The notes under the pieces were generated by a model. That model saw only the letters and a list, made by a program, of their open reading frames with translations. It searched no databases and was not told where the DNA came from. From positions 1 through 64,000 of the forward strand of contig JAPXOZ010000003.1 of the NCBI GenBank assembly GCA_033811195.1: 64,000 nt of DNA, in the 5' to 3' direction. This document shows, piece after piece, positions 1 to 8,639 of the stretch. The stretch is from Cacconaster sp033811195 (lineage in GTDB: Bacteria > Bacteroidota > Bacteroidia > Bacteroidales > UBA932). Position 1 is the stretch's first letter, and each line of letters starts with the position of its first letter. Made by a program: the position numbers and the translations under genes.

Positions 1-14
1 CTCCTTTTCCTATT

Positions 15-1598
15 TTAGAACATCAACCATTTGAAAACCAAAAATGCTGTCCAAGGATTTACCGGACGCTCATCAACTCCACCATTAACGGGACTTCCGT
101 AAGCAGCTTGCTTACTGTCGTAAAAATTACCCAATGAAAGATAGGCCCCATGTAATTCCAGACTCATGTATGGCCCTATATTATACTGAATATTACCATT
201 CGCTTCAATACCTATGAATGCTCCTCCACCGGCTGGTTGTACATTGCTCAATCCGGCAGAAACACCAACTTTTGCATTTAATTTGTTAGGAATAATGCCT
301 TTTGATGCACTTAAATTAGCATATGTCAATCCATATCCCATATTGGAAATATCCATGACAGCAGGTGTAAAGCGGTTTACCACATTGCCATGCGGCATCA
401 GTAAATAAGAACCTGAGCTAACGTAAATGGCACCAGGTGCTCCCCATTGATTTCCTGTGATTACTCCATTGTATTTTCCATCTTGTAATGCGTCTGCATC
501 ACCGGACGTATAAAGCACATCCAATGCTACATTGTCATTGGGAGTTTGTCCATAGCGATACGAAAGACGTGCGTTCGCTGCATAACCGAATATACTTGTC
601 TCTTTGGTGTATTTTTCAGTAGACGAGTCCAATGTATTTGCTTGACCCAAGTTTACATTCACAAAACCGGTAACAGTCCAAGGGTCGAGCCATGTGTCGG
701 CATTTCTACTGAAAAATGTTCCCAACCACACTACGTCAGCATGATAAGGTACTGAACCATAGTTAAATCTAAACGTTCCGTTATGGCTTGCCAAAAGGCT
801 ATTGAACCCTTGTCCGAGAATGGAAACACCGCCTGCTCCGTTTCCACGGTCACGTAGATAATATACTGAACCTCCCACTTTCCAAGCACGACTCACATCT
901 TTTTCACCATTCAGTTCTATCAATGTTACATCGTCATTTAAGTGAATGTAGTTTTCATAGAGTTTATAATAGCCTGCCTTGATTCTTGAAAAATCCCAAT
1001 CTTTGCGAACTGATACTCCAACACCGTCTGTTCCGAAATAGGCTAACCGATAACCGGTCATTGTCATTTTATCAAATAATGTGGTGTAAGGATTGTAAGG
1101 AGTATCAAAAATTCGTTGTAAACCCAGGTTAATATACAAACCTTTTGCGGGATTAATCTCTATTTCCAAGTTTTGGGTTTGCAGGTTGACTTGGTCAGCC
1201 GAAAAACCTCCACCGAAGTTACCGCCTACACCATAAGCCACGTCACCCCACGTCCAGTCGATTTCAAATGCCGCTCTCAATATTGCTTTACCGTTGAAAA
1301 GATTGGGTTTGTAGATAAAAAACGGAATAAGGCGTTGCTCCACATAAGCGCTCACTCGCTCATTGGAAGTTGTAGTGGTATTTGCCCCAAATAAACGTCC
1401 CACCGTTTGACCTTTCAGAAAGTCATTCTCAGGATAGACATTGGATGTAACCACCTGATTGATAAAAAATGCCAAAAACTGAAATTCTTTATTTGCTTTA
1501 TCAGGTATTTCTTTTGAAAAATATTGATTGGTCGGCAATTGCGCCCAAGCAGAAAAAGAAATAAGAACTGAAAGTAGAAGCAATGATATTTTCTTCAT
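15..1598 (-). CDS. Putative outer-membrane beta-barrel (porin-like) protein
   Basis: The predicted protein has 527 residues from the chosen start. That start is the second in-frame Met (MKKISLLLL...), because it begins a clean signal peptide ending SAWA before QLPTNQ; an upstream ATG at 1616 would put six extra residues in front of it. The mature part is rich in alternating aromatic and polar residues (FEIDWTWGD, YRLAYFGTDG, LELHGAYLSLG) and ends in Phe (FKWLMF), as outer-membrane beta-barrels do. No transporter family could be named; an alginate-export-like or general porin fold is possible. A hairpin at 1660-1694 separates it from the lipoprotein gene upstream, so it probably has its own promoter. 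Localisation is well supported, function is not. Confidence 0.6.
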   Translation of the reverse strand: MKKISLLLLSVLISFSAWAQLPTNQYFSKEIPDKANKEFQFLAFFINQVVTSNVYPENDFLKGQTVGRLFGANTTTTSNERVSAYVEQRLIPFFIYKPNLFNGKAILRAAFEIDWTWGDVAYGVGGNFGGGFSADQVNLQTQNLEIEINPAKGLYINLGLQRIFDTPYNPYTTLFDKMTMTGYRLAYFGTDGVGVSVRKDWDFSRIKAGYYKLYENYIHLNDDVTLIELNGEKDVSRAWKVGGSVYYLRDRGNGAGGVSILGQGFNSLLASHNGTFRFNYGSVPYHADVVWLGTFFSRNADTWLDPWTVTGFVNVNLGQANTLDSSTEKYTKETSIFGYAANARLSYRYGQTPNDNVALDVLYTSGDADALQDGKYNGVITGNQWGAPGAIYVSSGSYLLMPHGNVVNRFTPAVMDISNMGYGLTYANLSASKGIIPNKLNAKVGVSAGLSNVQPAGGGAFIGIEANGNIQYNIGPYMSLELHGAYLSLGNFYDSKQAAYGSPVNGGVDERPVNPWTAFLVFKWLMF

Positions 1599-1659
1599 TA
1601 TATTAAATTTTATCATTTAAAAAACACGAACTAATGAAAAGTTGTTTCATTAAAAACTT

Positions 1660-1694
1660 AAAAAGGTCAGGGTAAAATTGCTCCTGACCTTTTT
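1660..1694 (-). terminator. Rho-independent terminator after the lipoprotein gene
   Basis: A perfect 12-bp inverted repeat (AAAAAGGTCAGG at 1660-1671 with CCTGACCTTTTT at 1683-1694) encloses an 11-base loop. On the minus strand it ends in a T-run, just past the stop of the lipoprotein gene at 1712. Confidence 0.8.
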
Positions 1695-1711
1695 AAATAA
1701 ATGATACAGTG

Positions 1712-2212
1712 TTATCTTTTTACAAATTTCTGAATGTTCATCTGCCCCAAAGCACCACCGTTACTACTGCCGAAACCTGCAGTCGCTGTAGGAGGAGTTG
1801 CACCTATATCAGGTTCTGTTTGAACAACTTCATACTTCATGTTGAAACCTTCTCCAACTTTGGTGATTTCAAAAATACCTTCGCTGGTTACAGCTGATGG
1901 AGTAGATTGGTGCAATTTGATTGTCCATATAACTCCGGTTCCGGACTTTGTCTGAACAAAAGTTCCTACATAATTTGTCGGTACACCTCCGGAATAAGAT
2001 ACCACTGCATAAGTGTTATTGTTTTTGAAGTTTGCTGTGATGCTGTCCACCGCGAAATATGTTGACAACAATGGAGCTACATCACTACCTTTTGACACCC
2101 AGTTTCCTACAATTCCGTCTTCTGCCGGATTGTAAACATCCTCTACTTCACTCTTTTCACAAGCATAAAATAGAGTTGATACTGCGATTAAAATAAAAAA
2201 CAGTTTTTTCAT
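1712..2212 (-). CDS. Small lipoprotein, possibly lipocalin-like
   Basis: The 166-residue product starts with a lipoprotein signal (MKKLFFILIAVSTLFYAC, lipobox LFYAC, Cys18), so it is predicted to be anchored in the outer membrane or inner-membrane outer leaflet. The mature part opens with GIVGNWVSKG, then short beta-strand-like segments (NNTYAVVSYSGG, TGVIWTIKLHQ, EGIFEITKVG). The GNW opening and strand pattern resemble small lipocalin-like lipoproteins of Bacteroidales, but no motif settles this. It lies between the KAS III operon and the porin-like gene on the same strand. A TAnnTTTG box at 2251-2258 and a terminator at 1660-1694 make it a likely single-gene unit. Confidence 0.55.
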   Translation of the reverse strand: MKKLFFILIAVSTLFYACEKSEVEDVYNPAEDGIVGNWVSKGSDVAPLLSTYFAVDSITANFKNNNTYAVVSYSGGVPTNYVGTFVQTKSGTGVIWTIKLHQSTPSAVTSEGIFEITKVGEGFNMKYEVVQTEPDIGATPPTATAGFGSSNGGALGQMNIQKFVKR

Positions 2213-2250
2213 AATTTCAAAATATTAATAATTAATAGTTGTTATAAATA

Positions 2251-2258
2251 CAAAATTA
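2251..2258 (-). promoter_or_regulatory. Candidate -7 box for the lipoprotein gene
   Basis: The minus strand reads TAATTTTG, matching the Bacteroidota -7 consensus TAnnTTTG, 38 bases before the start codon. No good -33 TTTG is seen 18-21 bases further up, so support is partial. Confidence 0.35.
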
Positions 2259-2390
2259 GATAATTAGTAACTGAAAAAAAAAGCATATTAAAAATATGAG
2301 GGTTGACTTTAATATAATATTCCTATCAATTTAATATAAAAAGCAGATATACAATAAATTATAATTGTTAATTAAAGACTTGACCAACTC

Positions 2391-3404
2391 TTAACCCCAA
2401 CGAATCACATTTGCACCCCAAGCATATCCAATTCCGGCTGCTATCATGGACACTACCGTTCCGGGTTTCAATAAATTACGCTCCTGCGCTAAATGGAGTA
2501 GCAAAATTTGGTCTATTTGACCAATATGTCCATAATGTTCAAGATAAATGCTCTGCTCCGGAGTCAGTCCAAGTTCAGTCAGCATATAGCCAAACATACT
2601 ACGCTTAAAATGGAGACAACAAAGGAAACCTAGTTCGCTTTTCTGAATTCCCGATTTCTCGAATGCTTTATCAATGCAATGAAACCAGTTTTTCATTGAA
2701 ACTTCATTTAATCGGTCCTTCATGTGTTCAACATTGAAAACCTTCAGCGATTTATAAGCCAAGTGAGCATTTTCTGCTGTAATGGGGTTTTCTGTTCCTC
2801 CATACAGTACACCTGCATCGCGTGCCATTGTTCCATCTGTAATGATATGCGTGCCAAGAATTAAATTTTTACCCCAATTGCGTTTCAAAATCATCGCTCC
2901 GGCACCGGCACCCAGATTAAACATAAACGAAACCGCACTATCTTCAAAGTCGATAAAATCGCCGTTTCTATAACCGCCTACAATCATAATTGTTTTAAGC
3001 TCCTCGTCGGCTATCATCATATCTTTGGCTATTTTCATGGCTGCTACCGTTGTTCCGCAACGTTGCTGAATGTCAATTGACCAGGCATTATTGGCTCCGA
3101 TTTTCTCCTGAATATAAATTCCAGATGTGGTGAGCGGATATTCCTTCCATTCTTCACCAATACAGAGAATCAAATCTATCTCCATCGGATCGACACCGGT
3201 GTTTTTCAAACAATCCAGTGCAGCACGTACACCCATTTCTTGTGTACCATCATCGGGACCGGGAATTGTTTTTTCTACAATTCCCAGTTTTTCTATTACC
3301 GCTGCTTCACTCCATACACCTTTAGTGGCTTCTGAAATTTGTTTGGCAGACATTTTCGTTTCCGGCATATAAATTCCGGTTCCAACTATTCCTACGTTTA
3401 CCAT
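2391..3404 (-). CDS. KAS III-like condensing enzyme with Cys-His-His triad
   Basis: The 337-residue protein has the thiolase-like fold of beta-ketoacyl-ACP synthase III (FabH family), with N-terminal GIVGTGIYMPE and C-terminal GYAWGANVIRWG. The nucleophile is Cys116 (QQRCGTTVAA) and the FabH His maps to His265 (CLHFKRS). The FabH Asn, normally in a GNTS context, is His293 here (HYGHIGQ). The enzyme therefore probably does not do ordinary decarboxylative acetyl-ACP priming; acyl transfer or condensation of two acyl-CoAs is possible. It is the last of five leftward genes, 45 bases after a second KAS III-like gene, with which it may form a heterodimer. Family is secure, substrate unknown. Confidence 0.75.
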   Translation of the reverse strand: MVNVGIVGTGIYMPETKMSAKQISEATKGVWSEAAVIEKLGIVEKTIPGPDDGTQEMGVRAALDCLKNTGVDPMEIDLILCIGEEWKEYPLTTSGIYIQEKIGANNAWSIDIQQRCGTTVAAMKIAKDMMIADEELKTIMIVGGYRNGDFIDFEDSAVSFMFNLGAGAGAMILKRNWGKNLILGTHIITDGTMARDAGVLYGGTENPITAENAHLAYKSLKVFNVEHMKDRLNEVSMKNWFHCIDKAFEKSGIQKSELGFLCCLHFKRSMFGYMLTELGLTPEQSIYLEHYGHIGQIDQILLLHLAQERNLLKPGTVVSMIAAGIGYAWGANVIRWG

Positions 3405-3449
3405 ATCTTACGATTAACTATTTTATGATTTACAACATCCAACCATCTC

Positions 3450-4457
3450 CTAATACACTAATAAATTACTTCCTACTGACAGACCTGCACCTGATGCCAT
3501 AAAAAGCACTTTTTCTCCACGCTTGATTTTTCCTGATTTAATTCCTTCGTGCATAGCCATTGGCACACAACCGGATCCGGTGTAACCATATTGATCCATT
3601 ATCATCATGGCTTTTTCTACAGGCTGATTGATGGCTTCCATTACCCTTATGATGACCGAGCGATTGATTTGTGTAAAAATATAATGATCAATCTCGTCGG
3701 CTTTCACATTGTATTCGGCAAGGAGTTTGTCAACGACCATAGGCCAAAGTCGTACGTTTCGATCACCCGGCATCGGTTTTAGACTTAGAAGACCGTTTTT
3801 CTCTTCATCTAAAACTTCTTTGGTCACCGGCATTTTGGAACCGCCGGCATAAATGCCTATAAAGTCAAACTGAGTTCCGTCGGTCAACATCTGATTACCG
3901 ATATAGGCTGACTTTCCGGTATCATCTTTTGTAAGAATAAAAGAAGCTGCTCCATCTGCAAAAATCGGATAAGAAAATGCATCACCCGGACGGATAAATG
4001 CAGGCATATTATAAACTCCCGTTATCAATGCGTATTTGATTTTCGGATTGTTTGCAAGAATCCTCGAAGCCGTATCAAAAGCCATTGTGAAGCTCGCACA
4101 TGATGCTGAAACGTCAAACGACATACTCCATTTTTCACCCTTCTGCAATCGGCCTTGCTGAATAATGGCTGTTGCGGGAGTAATGTATTCGGGAGTGTCG
4201 GTTGCCACGATAAACAGACCGATGTCATCGGCAGACAAACCGGCATTTTTCAAAGCCACTTCGGCTGATTTGGTTACAAAATCTGCCGTAGTTTCATTCA
4301 GGTTTCTGAGATGAGCAATGTGGCGCTGTTTGATTCCGATTTTTTCTTCAGTTTTTTCGTGATTAAACTCAATTCCCGTCAGCTTCTTCAATTCTTCATT
4401 TCCTATTGGCTCACCCGGAGCATACAGCCCGGTAGCAACTATTTTTATTGGTAACAT
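3450..4457 (-). CDS. KAS III-like protein lacking the catalytic His and Asn
   Basis: The 335-residue protein belongs to the FabH/KAS III superfamily (MLPIKIVATGLYAPGE start, C-terminal GAGLSVGSNLLVY). Cys120 is kept in a good nucleophile context (SASCASF). The FabH motif with the active His (PHQAN) is FTQIN at 261-265, so His becomes Thr262. The Asn loop reads QYGYTGSG, so Asn becomes Tyr292. With Cys but neither His nor Asn it may be an acyl carrier or structural partner, comparable in logic to the unequal PqsB/PqsC pair. It sits 42 bases after the CoA-transferase gene and 45 before the other KAS III-like gene. The comparison was made by eye. Confidence 0.75.
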   Translation of the reverse strand: MLPIKIVATGLYAPGEPIGNEELKKLTGIEFNHEKTEEKIGIKQRHIAHLRNLNETTADFVTKSAEVALKNAGLSADDIGLFIVATDTPEYITPATAIIQQGRLQKGEKWSMSFDVSASCASFTMAFDTASRILANNPKIKYALITGVYNMPAFIRPGDAFSYPIFADGAASFILTKDDTGKSAYIGNQMLTDGTQFDFIGIYAGGSKMPVTKEVLDEEKNGLLSLKPMPGDRNVRLWPMVVDKLLAEYNVKADEIDHYIFTQINRSVIIRVMEAINQPVEKAMMIMDQYGYTGSGCVPMAMHEGIKSGKIKRGEKVLFMASGAGLSVGSNLLVY

Positions 4458-4499
4458 TATATTTTATTTACGATTTGATTATTAACTTTAAATTCAATA

Positions 4500-5810
4500 T
4501 TACAAATATCCAATCTCTTCTGCTTGCTTTCTCAACTCTTCTCTGAAATCGGGATGAGCAATGGAAATCAGCAGTTCAGTGCGTTCACGAACTGTACGAC
4601 CGGTTAGTCTTACACTTCCGTATTCGGTTACAATGTAGTCAGTATTGCTACGATGAAGCGTTACTCCTGTTCCGGCTGGCAGCACGGGCACAATTGTAGA
4701 AACTGTTCCACCTTTGGCAGTTGAACGGCAGGCTATAATGGATTTTCCTTTTCCATCCAAGCCTTCGATAGCTCCAACAGCTGTATCACTCTGTCCGCCG
4801 GTTCCTGAATACTGCTTTGTACCAATCCCTTCACTCGCTACCTGACCGGTAAAGTCAATCATCATGCAAGTATTGATGGAAACCATTTTCGAGTTTTGAC
4901 GAATAATGGCCGGATTGGTCACATATGAGCCACGTAGGAATTCTACTGCCGGATTATTGTCCAACCACTTGTAAAGTTTCTCACTTCCCATAGCAAAAGT
5001 GCATATGAATTTTCCCTTGTGTATGCTCTTTTTCTGATTGGTGATAACCCCCATATCATAGAGTTCCATCATGCTATCCACCATCATTTCGGTATGAACT
5101 CCCAGATCTTTCTTCTCTCTGAGCATCAATGCGGCAGCATTTGGTATATCACCAATGCCCAGTTGAATGGTAGAACCATCTTCAATCAAGTTGGCGATAT
5201 ATTTTCCTATTTTCATGGCCTCTTCATCCGGTTGAGGCTCCGGTATTGCAGGAGGATTTTGAGAATATTCCACAAAATAATCTACTTGAGATACATGTAC
5301 CTGGGTGTCACCAAATGTTCTTGGCAGCTTGTCGTTCACTTCCAATACAACAACTTCAGCTGCTTCAAGAATATCTTTCTCATATGTTATTCCGAGTGAA
5401 AGTGAAACAAATCCTTTCTCGTCAGGAGGTGTGCAAGTACCCACAAACATATGCGGACGACGTACTTTAATCCTGTCGGTGGCCGCATTATGAAGCATAT
5501 TCGGAACATAGGTCACAGTTCCCGTTTTTTCTTTTATCGCTTTTCGTGAACCGGGTGCATGGAACCAACTGCAAAGTTCAAAATGTCCTTTCATTTCCGG
5601 TTTCATATAGAACTCATAGGGCTTCAAAGTAAGTACGGAAAATACTTTTACATCTCTCACACGCTCTTTTGCCAAATGGAATACCGACATACAGCCTTGT
5701 GGCTCAGATGCGCACTGCGCTACAATCACATCCGAGTCACTTTGGAGCAGATCGGGCATTTTTTCCAATGGGATTAATTTACTTTTATATATTTCTTTGA
5801 ATTTTGACAT
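4500..5810 (-). CDS. Acetyl-CoA hydrolase/4-hydroxybutyrate-type CoA-transferase
   Basis: The 436-residue protein is a family I-type CoA-transferase of the acetyl-CoA hydrolase/transferase group. Such enzymes move CoA from acetyl-CoA or another thioester to a short carboxylate through a glutamyl-CoA intermediate. The segment from about 205 to 270 (LGIGDIPNA, then GVHTEMMVDS, then GVITNQKKSIHKGK) closely resembles AbfT of Clostridium aminobutyricum, which places the catalytic glutamate at Glu241. Length fits the family. It is the third gene of the operon, between an SSS symporter and the two KAS III-like genes, so it probably activates an imported carboxylate. The true substrate cannot be read from sequence. 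Confidence 0.85.
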   Translation of the reverse strand: MSKFKEIYKSKLIPLEKMPDLLQSDSDVIVAQCASEPQGCMSVFHLAKERVRDVKVFSVLTLKPYEFYMKPEMKGHFELCSWFHAPGSRKAIKEKTGTVTYVPNMLHNAATDRIKVRRPHMFVGTCTPPDEKGFVSLSLGITYEKDILEAAEVVVLEVNDKLPRTFGDTQVHVSQVDYFVEYSQNPPAIPEPQPDEEAMKIGKYIANLIEDGSTIQLGIGDIPNAAALMLREKKDLGVHTEMMVDSMMELYDMGVITNQKKSIHKGKFICTFAMGSEKLYKWLDNNPAVEFLRGSYVTNPAIIRQNSKMVSINTCMMIDFTGQVASEGIGTKQYSGTGGQSDTAVGAIEGLDGKGKSIIACRSTAKGGTVSTIVPVLPAGTGVTLHRSNTDYIVTEYGSVRLTGRTVRERTELLISIAHPDFREELRKQAEEIGYL

Positions 5811-5841
5811 AATAATTACAAATTATAGATTTAATACTTCA

Positions 5842-7389
5842 CTAGGCTTTGGCTTTATTTCTGCTGAGAAAATGGACACTAAGCCCTACTGCAAATGCTG
5901 CTAATATAGCGATGGCAGCTGCAATGCCCGGATTTTGCACTTGATCACCGAAATAACGATTGGCAAAACCAAAACTGGCTAAACCGGATTTATATAGATA
6001 AGGGAGCAAATAGTAGACAGCAAAATAGACCACGAGAGCTGTTATTGAGCCTGAAAGTGCTGATTTCATCTTCACGTCTTTCAGAAAAATTCCAAACACC
6101 AGCGGTACAATTAATATCGAGAAATAGGAATATGTTCCGTTTTGAGCAAAAATAGCTACGCTCACATTAGGATTTATAATCTGCTCTCTCGACATCAAAA
6201 ACGCTACAACTGCCATTACGGCTATTACTATTCGGTTGATGCCAATATAGCTATTCTCGTTTTTTATCGATTTTCCAAAAAGCGGTTTGATAAGATCTGT
6301 GGTTATTGTGGTACTTAATGACTGAATCAAGCCTTCGATAGTGGAAAAACCGGCACTAATCAGGCCAAGAATTACCAAAAGTCCAACTAGCAACGAACCT
6401 ACTCCACCCGAAAAAACAGTAATTACATAATTGGATATAACACTGTCCACATTAATAGGCTCTCCATTTAATGTTAAATCTGGGAAAAGCAGACGGGCAA
6501 ACAGTCCAACAAATACAACCGAATAGAATAAAAACTGAACAATTACGGATACTGTCAGAAATTTATTGACATCCTTTTCTTTTTTTAGTAACAAAGATTT
6601 GGTAATGATATGTGGCTGTGCTACCACTGCGGCTCCTACAACCAATTGTGCAATGACTATTTCAAAGAAATCACGGAAGAGCGGACTTTGCTCATTCGGG
6701 AATTTTACTAATTGCGGGTCAATTATCTTTAACTTTTCAAAAAAACCGAAAAATCCATCTTTAAAAAATTGGAATCCCGACCCAATTAAAATGAGTGCCA
6801 CCAGAATCATAAGCGAAGCCTGAATCACATTGGTATAAACCATAGAGTTAGCTCCGCCAAACATCATGTATCCAAATGTAAAGACAACCACAACGGCAAG
6901 GACTACAATCTGATCGGCATTCAACGCTTGTGCGACTACCTTTACCAAAGCAACCAAAATCAACACAATAAATGCCAGCAGCAGAACCGTAAGGACGGCA
7001 ACAAAGAGTGCGTATCCTTTACTGTTATATCTGCTACCCACCCAGCTCGACAAGGATAGTGCTTTGACTGATTGACCGTATTTTCTGAAACTTTTTGTCA
7101 GAATAACCAGCGATGCCAATGAAGCAAAAGGAAACACTAACCCGTACGAGATATAGGCACTTAAACCATAAGTGGCTATCAATCCGGGATTTATCACGAA
7201 AGTGGCAGCACTTGTCATAGCAGCAGCCAATGACAACGCTACGTAAACCGGCGAGAACGTAAAACTCCCCACTGCGTAGTCTTTGATGTTTTTCGTACCA
7301 CGCGCACCTTTAATTACAAAGTAGAGTACGAATACCACATAAACTGCAAAGAGTATAGACGCGCCAATAACTTGTGCTGATGTTGCCAT
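5842..7389 (-). CDS. Sodium/solute symporter (SSS family)
   Basis: The 515-residue protein has about 13 hydrophobic segments and SSS family features, including the early SLAAAMTSAATFVINPG stretch and a central GLISAGFSTIEG segment that corresponds to the family's Na+-site region. SSS carriers use the sodium gradient to take up small organic acids, amino acids or sugars. It lies 11 bases after the SDR gene and 31 before the CoA-transferase gene, which favours a monocarboxylate or oxoacid substrate. The Na+ could come from the decarboxylase encoded at 31-35 kb. Confidence 0.85.
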   Translation of the reverse strand: MATSAQVIGASILFAVYVVFVLYFVIKGARGTKNIKDYAVGSFTFSPVYVALSLAAAMTSAATFVINPGLIATYGLSAYISYGLVFPFASLASLVILTKSFRKYGQSVKALSLSSWVGSRYNSKGYALFVAVLTVLLLAFIVLILVALVKVVAQALNADQIVVLAVVVVFTFGYMMFGGANSMVYTNVIQASLMILVALILIGSGFQFFKDGFFGFFEKLKIIDPQLVKFPNEQSPLFRDFFEIVIAQLVVGAAVVAQPHIITKSLLLKKEKDVNKFLTVSVIVQFLFYSVVFVGLFARLLFPDLTLNGEPINVDSVISNYVITVFSGGVGSLLVGLLVILGLISAGFSTIEGLIQSLSTTITTDLIKPLFGKSIKNENSYIGINRIVIAVMAVVAFLMSREQIINPNVSVAIFAQNGTYSYFSILIVPLVFGIFLKDVKMKSALSGSITALVVYFAVYYLLPYLYKSGLASFGFANRYFGDQVQNPGIAAAIAILAAFAVGLSVHFLSRNKAKA

Positions 7390-7400
7390 AACAATAAATT

Positions 7401-8141
7401 TTAAACGGTCATACCACCGTCAACACTCAAAACAGTTCCATTAATGTAAGAAGCATCATCACTAGCGAGGAATAGATAAGCTGCCGCAATCTCTTCAGGC
7501 TGACCGAGGCGCTTCAAAGGCACTTTGTCTTCCATAGATTTCAATACTTCGGCAGGCATTTTCTTAACCATATCGGTGGCAATAAATCCGGGTGCAACAG
7601 CGTTTACAGTTACTCCTTTACGGCCGAGTTCACGTGCCAGGGTTTTGGTCATCCCGATCAGTCCGGCCTTAGTTGCCACATAGTTGGTCTGTCCGAAATT
7701 ACCGTAAAGAGCTACCACAGACGAAGCGCTGATGATTCTTCCCCAACCTTTTTCCACCATTACTTCCGATGCACATTTACAACAGTTGAAAACACCTGTG
7801 AGATTCACATCAATTACCTGTTGCCAAGTCTCAGGAGTCATTTTTTTGATAGTACTGTCGCGAGTAATTCCTGCATTGTTGATAATAATGTCCAATGTTC
7901 CGAATTTGTCAACAACCTGTTTCGTGGCCGCTTCTACTTCTGAGTAAACGGCAGTATTTACTTTTGCAAAGGTAGCTTTACCGCTTGCATCTTTAATAAG
8001 TTTTACAGTCTCGTTCCCTTTTTCTTCATTGAGGTCCCAGATTACAACTGTTGCGCCTTCTTGCGCAAAACGAATGGCAGTCGCTTTTCCAATTCCGTCA
8101 GCACCGCCGGTTACAATAGCAATTTTGTCTTTAAGTTTCAT
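7401..8141 (-). CDS. SDR-family 3-oxoacyl-ACP/acetoacetyl-CoA reductase
   Basis: The 246-residue protein (start MKLKDK; an ATG three codons up at 8150 also fits) is a FabG/PhaB-like short-chain dehydrogenase. It shows the cofactor loop TGGADGIG, the NNAGITRD motif, active Ser in ISASS and the YVATK Tyr/Lys pair, and the SDR end SVDGGMTV. It reduces 3-oxoacyl thioesters to 3-hydroxyacyl thioesters. As first gene of the operon it would reduce the product of the KAS III-like pair; whether on ACP or CoA is open. A strong promoter match lies at 8248-8278. Confidence 0.85.
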   Translation of the reverse strand: MKLKDKIAIVTGGADGIGKATAIRFAQEGATVVIWDLNEEKGNETVKLIKDASGKATFAKVNTAVYSEVEAATKQVVDKFGTLDIIINNAGITRDSTIKKMTPETWQQVIDVNLTGVFNCCKCASEVMVEKGWGRIISASSVVALYGNFGQTNYVATKAGLIGMTKTLARELGRKGVTVNAVAPGFIATDMVKKMPAEVLKSMEDKVPLKRLGQPEEIAAAYLFLASDDASYINGTVLSVDGGMTV

Positions 8142-8247
8142 GATAAACAATATTGACTTGCCTTTATAAAGGCAGAAGATTAATTATGTATTTAATTGAT
8201 TATTATATTATTATAAATGTTTCTTTTCCCGGAATTTATCTTTCCTT

Positions 8248-8278
8248 CAAAGCTATGGATTTAAAAAAAAGTTTCAAA
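8248..8278 (-). promoter_or_regulatory. Promoter of the SDR-SSS-CoA-transferase-KAS III operon
   Basis: The minus strand shows TTTG (8278-8275), 19 bases, then TAGCTTTG (8255-8248), an exact match to the Bacteroidota -33/-7 consensus. It would leave a 5' leader of roughly 100 bases. Confidence 0.65.
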
Positions 8279-8494
8279 AGGGTTTTTTAATAATATTGGG
8301 TTGACAAATCCGATATTATTGTGTTATTTGTTAAGTAAATGACTAATATGCAGTAGATTAAGCATAGTAAAAGCAGTATTGACCAGTCTTATTTGTGATT
8401 GTTATAATGAAAAGATCCGAAGCCCTTTGACGAATTTACTTTGGAGTTCCATGACATCATGGGTGCCTCTATTCTAAAAAAACAAAAAAAACAC

Positions 8495-8502
8495 TAACTT
8501 TG
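8495..8502 (+). promoter_or_regulatory. Candidate -7 box for the 8640 lipoprotein gene
   Basis: TAACTTTG matches TAnnTTTG; no clear -33 element is present, and the leader would be about 130 bases. Confidence 0.3.
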
Positions 8503-8639
8503 TTATTAGATAAAACAACTTTATCTGCTGACTGATTGTATCACACTTTGCCTTAAAAGACACTTGCTTAAACATAATAAATGGAAATGATTATTTTAAT
8601 CATCAAAGTTTCCACACACAAAAAAAATAAAATATTCGT

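Larger units (their letters stand above)
8163..8639. other. AT-rich divergent intergenic region
   Basis: This is the longest gene-free stretch in the window. It holds the leftward promoter of the SDR/KAS III operon (8248-8278), a candidate rightward -7 box (8495-8502), and a short open stretch (8411-8497) that may be a gene remnant. No tRNA, repeat or terminator was seen. Confidence 0.6.

Noticed and set aside
5019..5399. 126-codon open frame on the plus strand
   Set aside because: Antisense to the CoA-transferase gene; His/Ile-rich with no domain.
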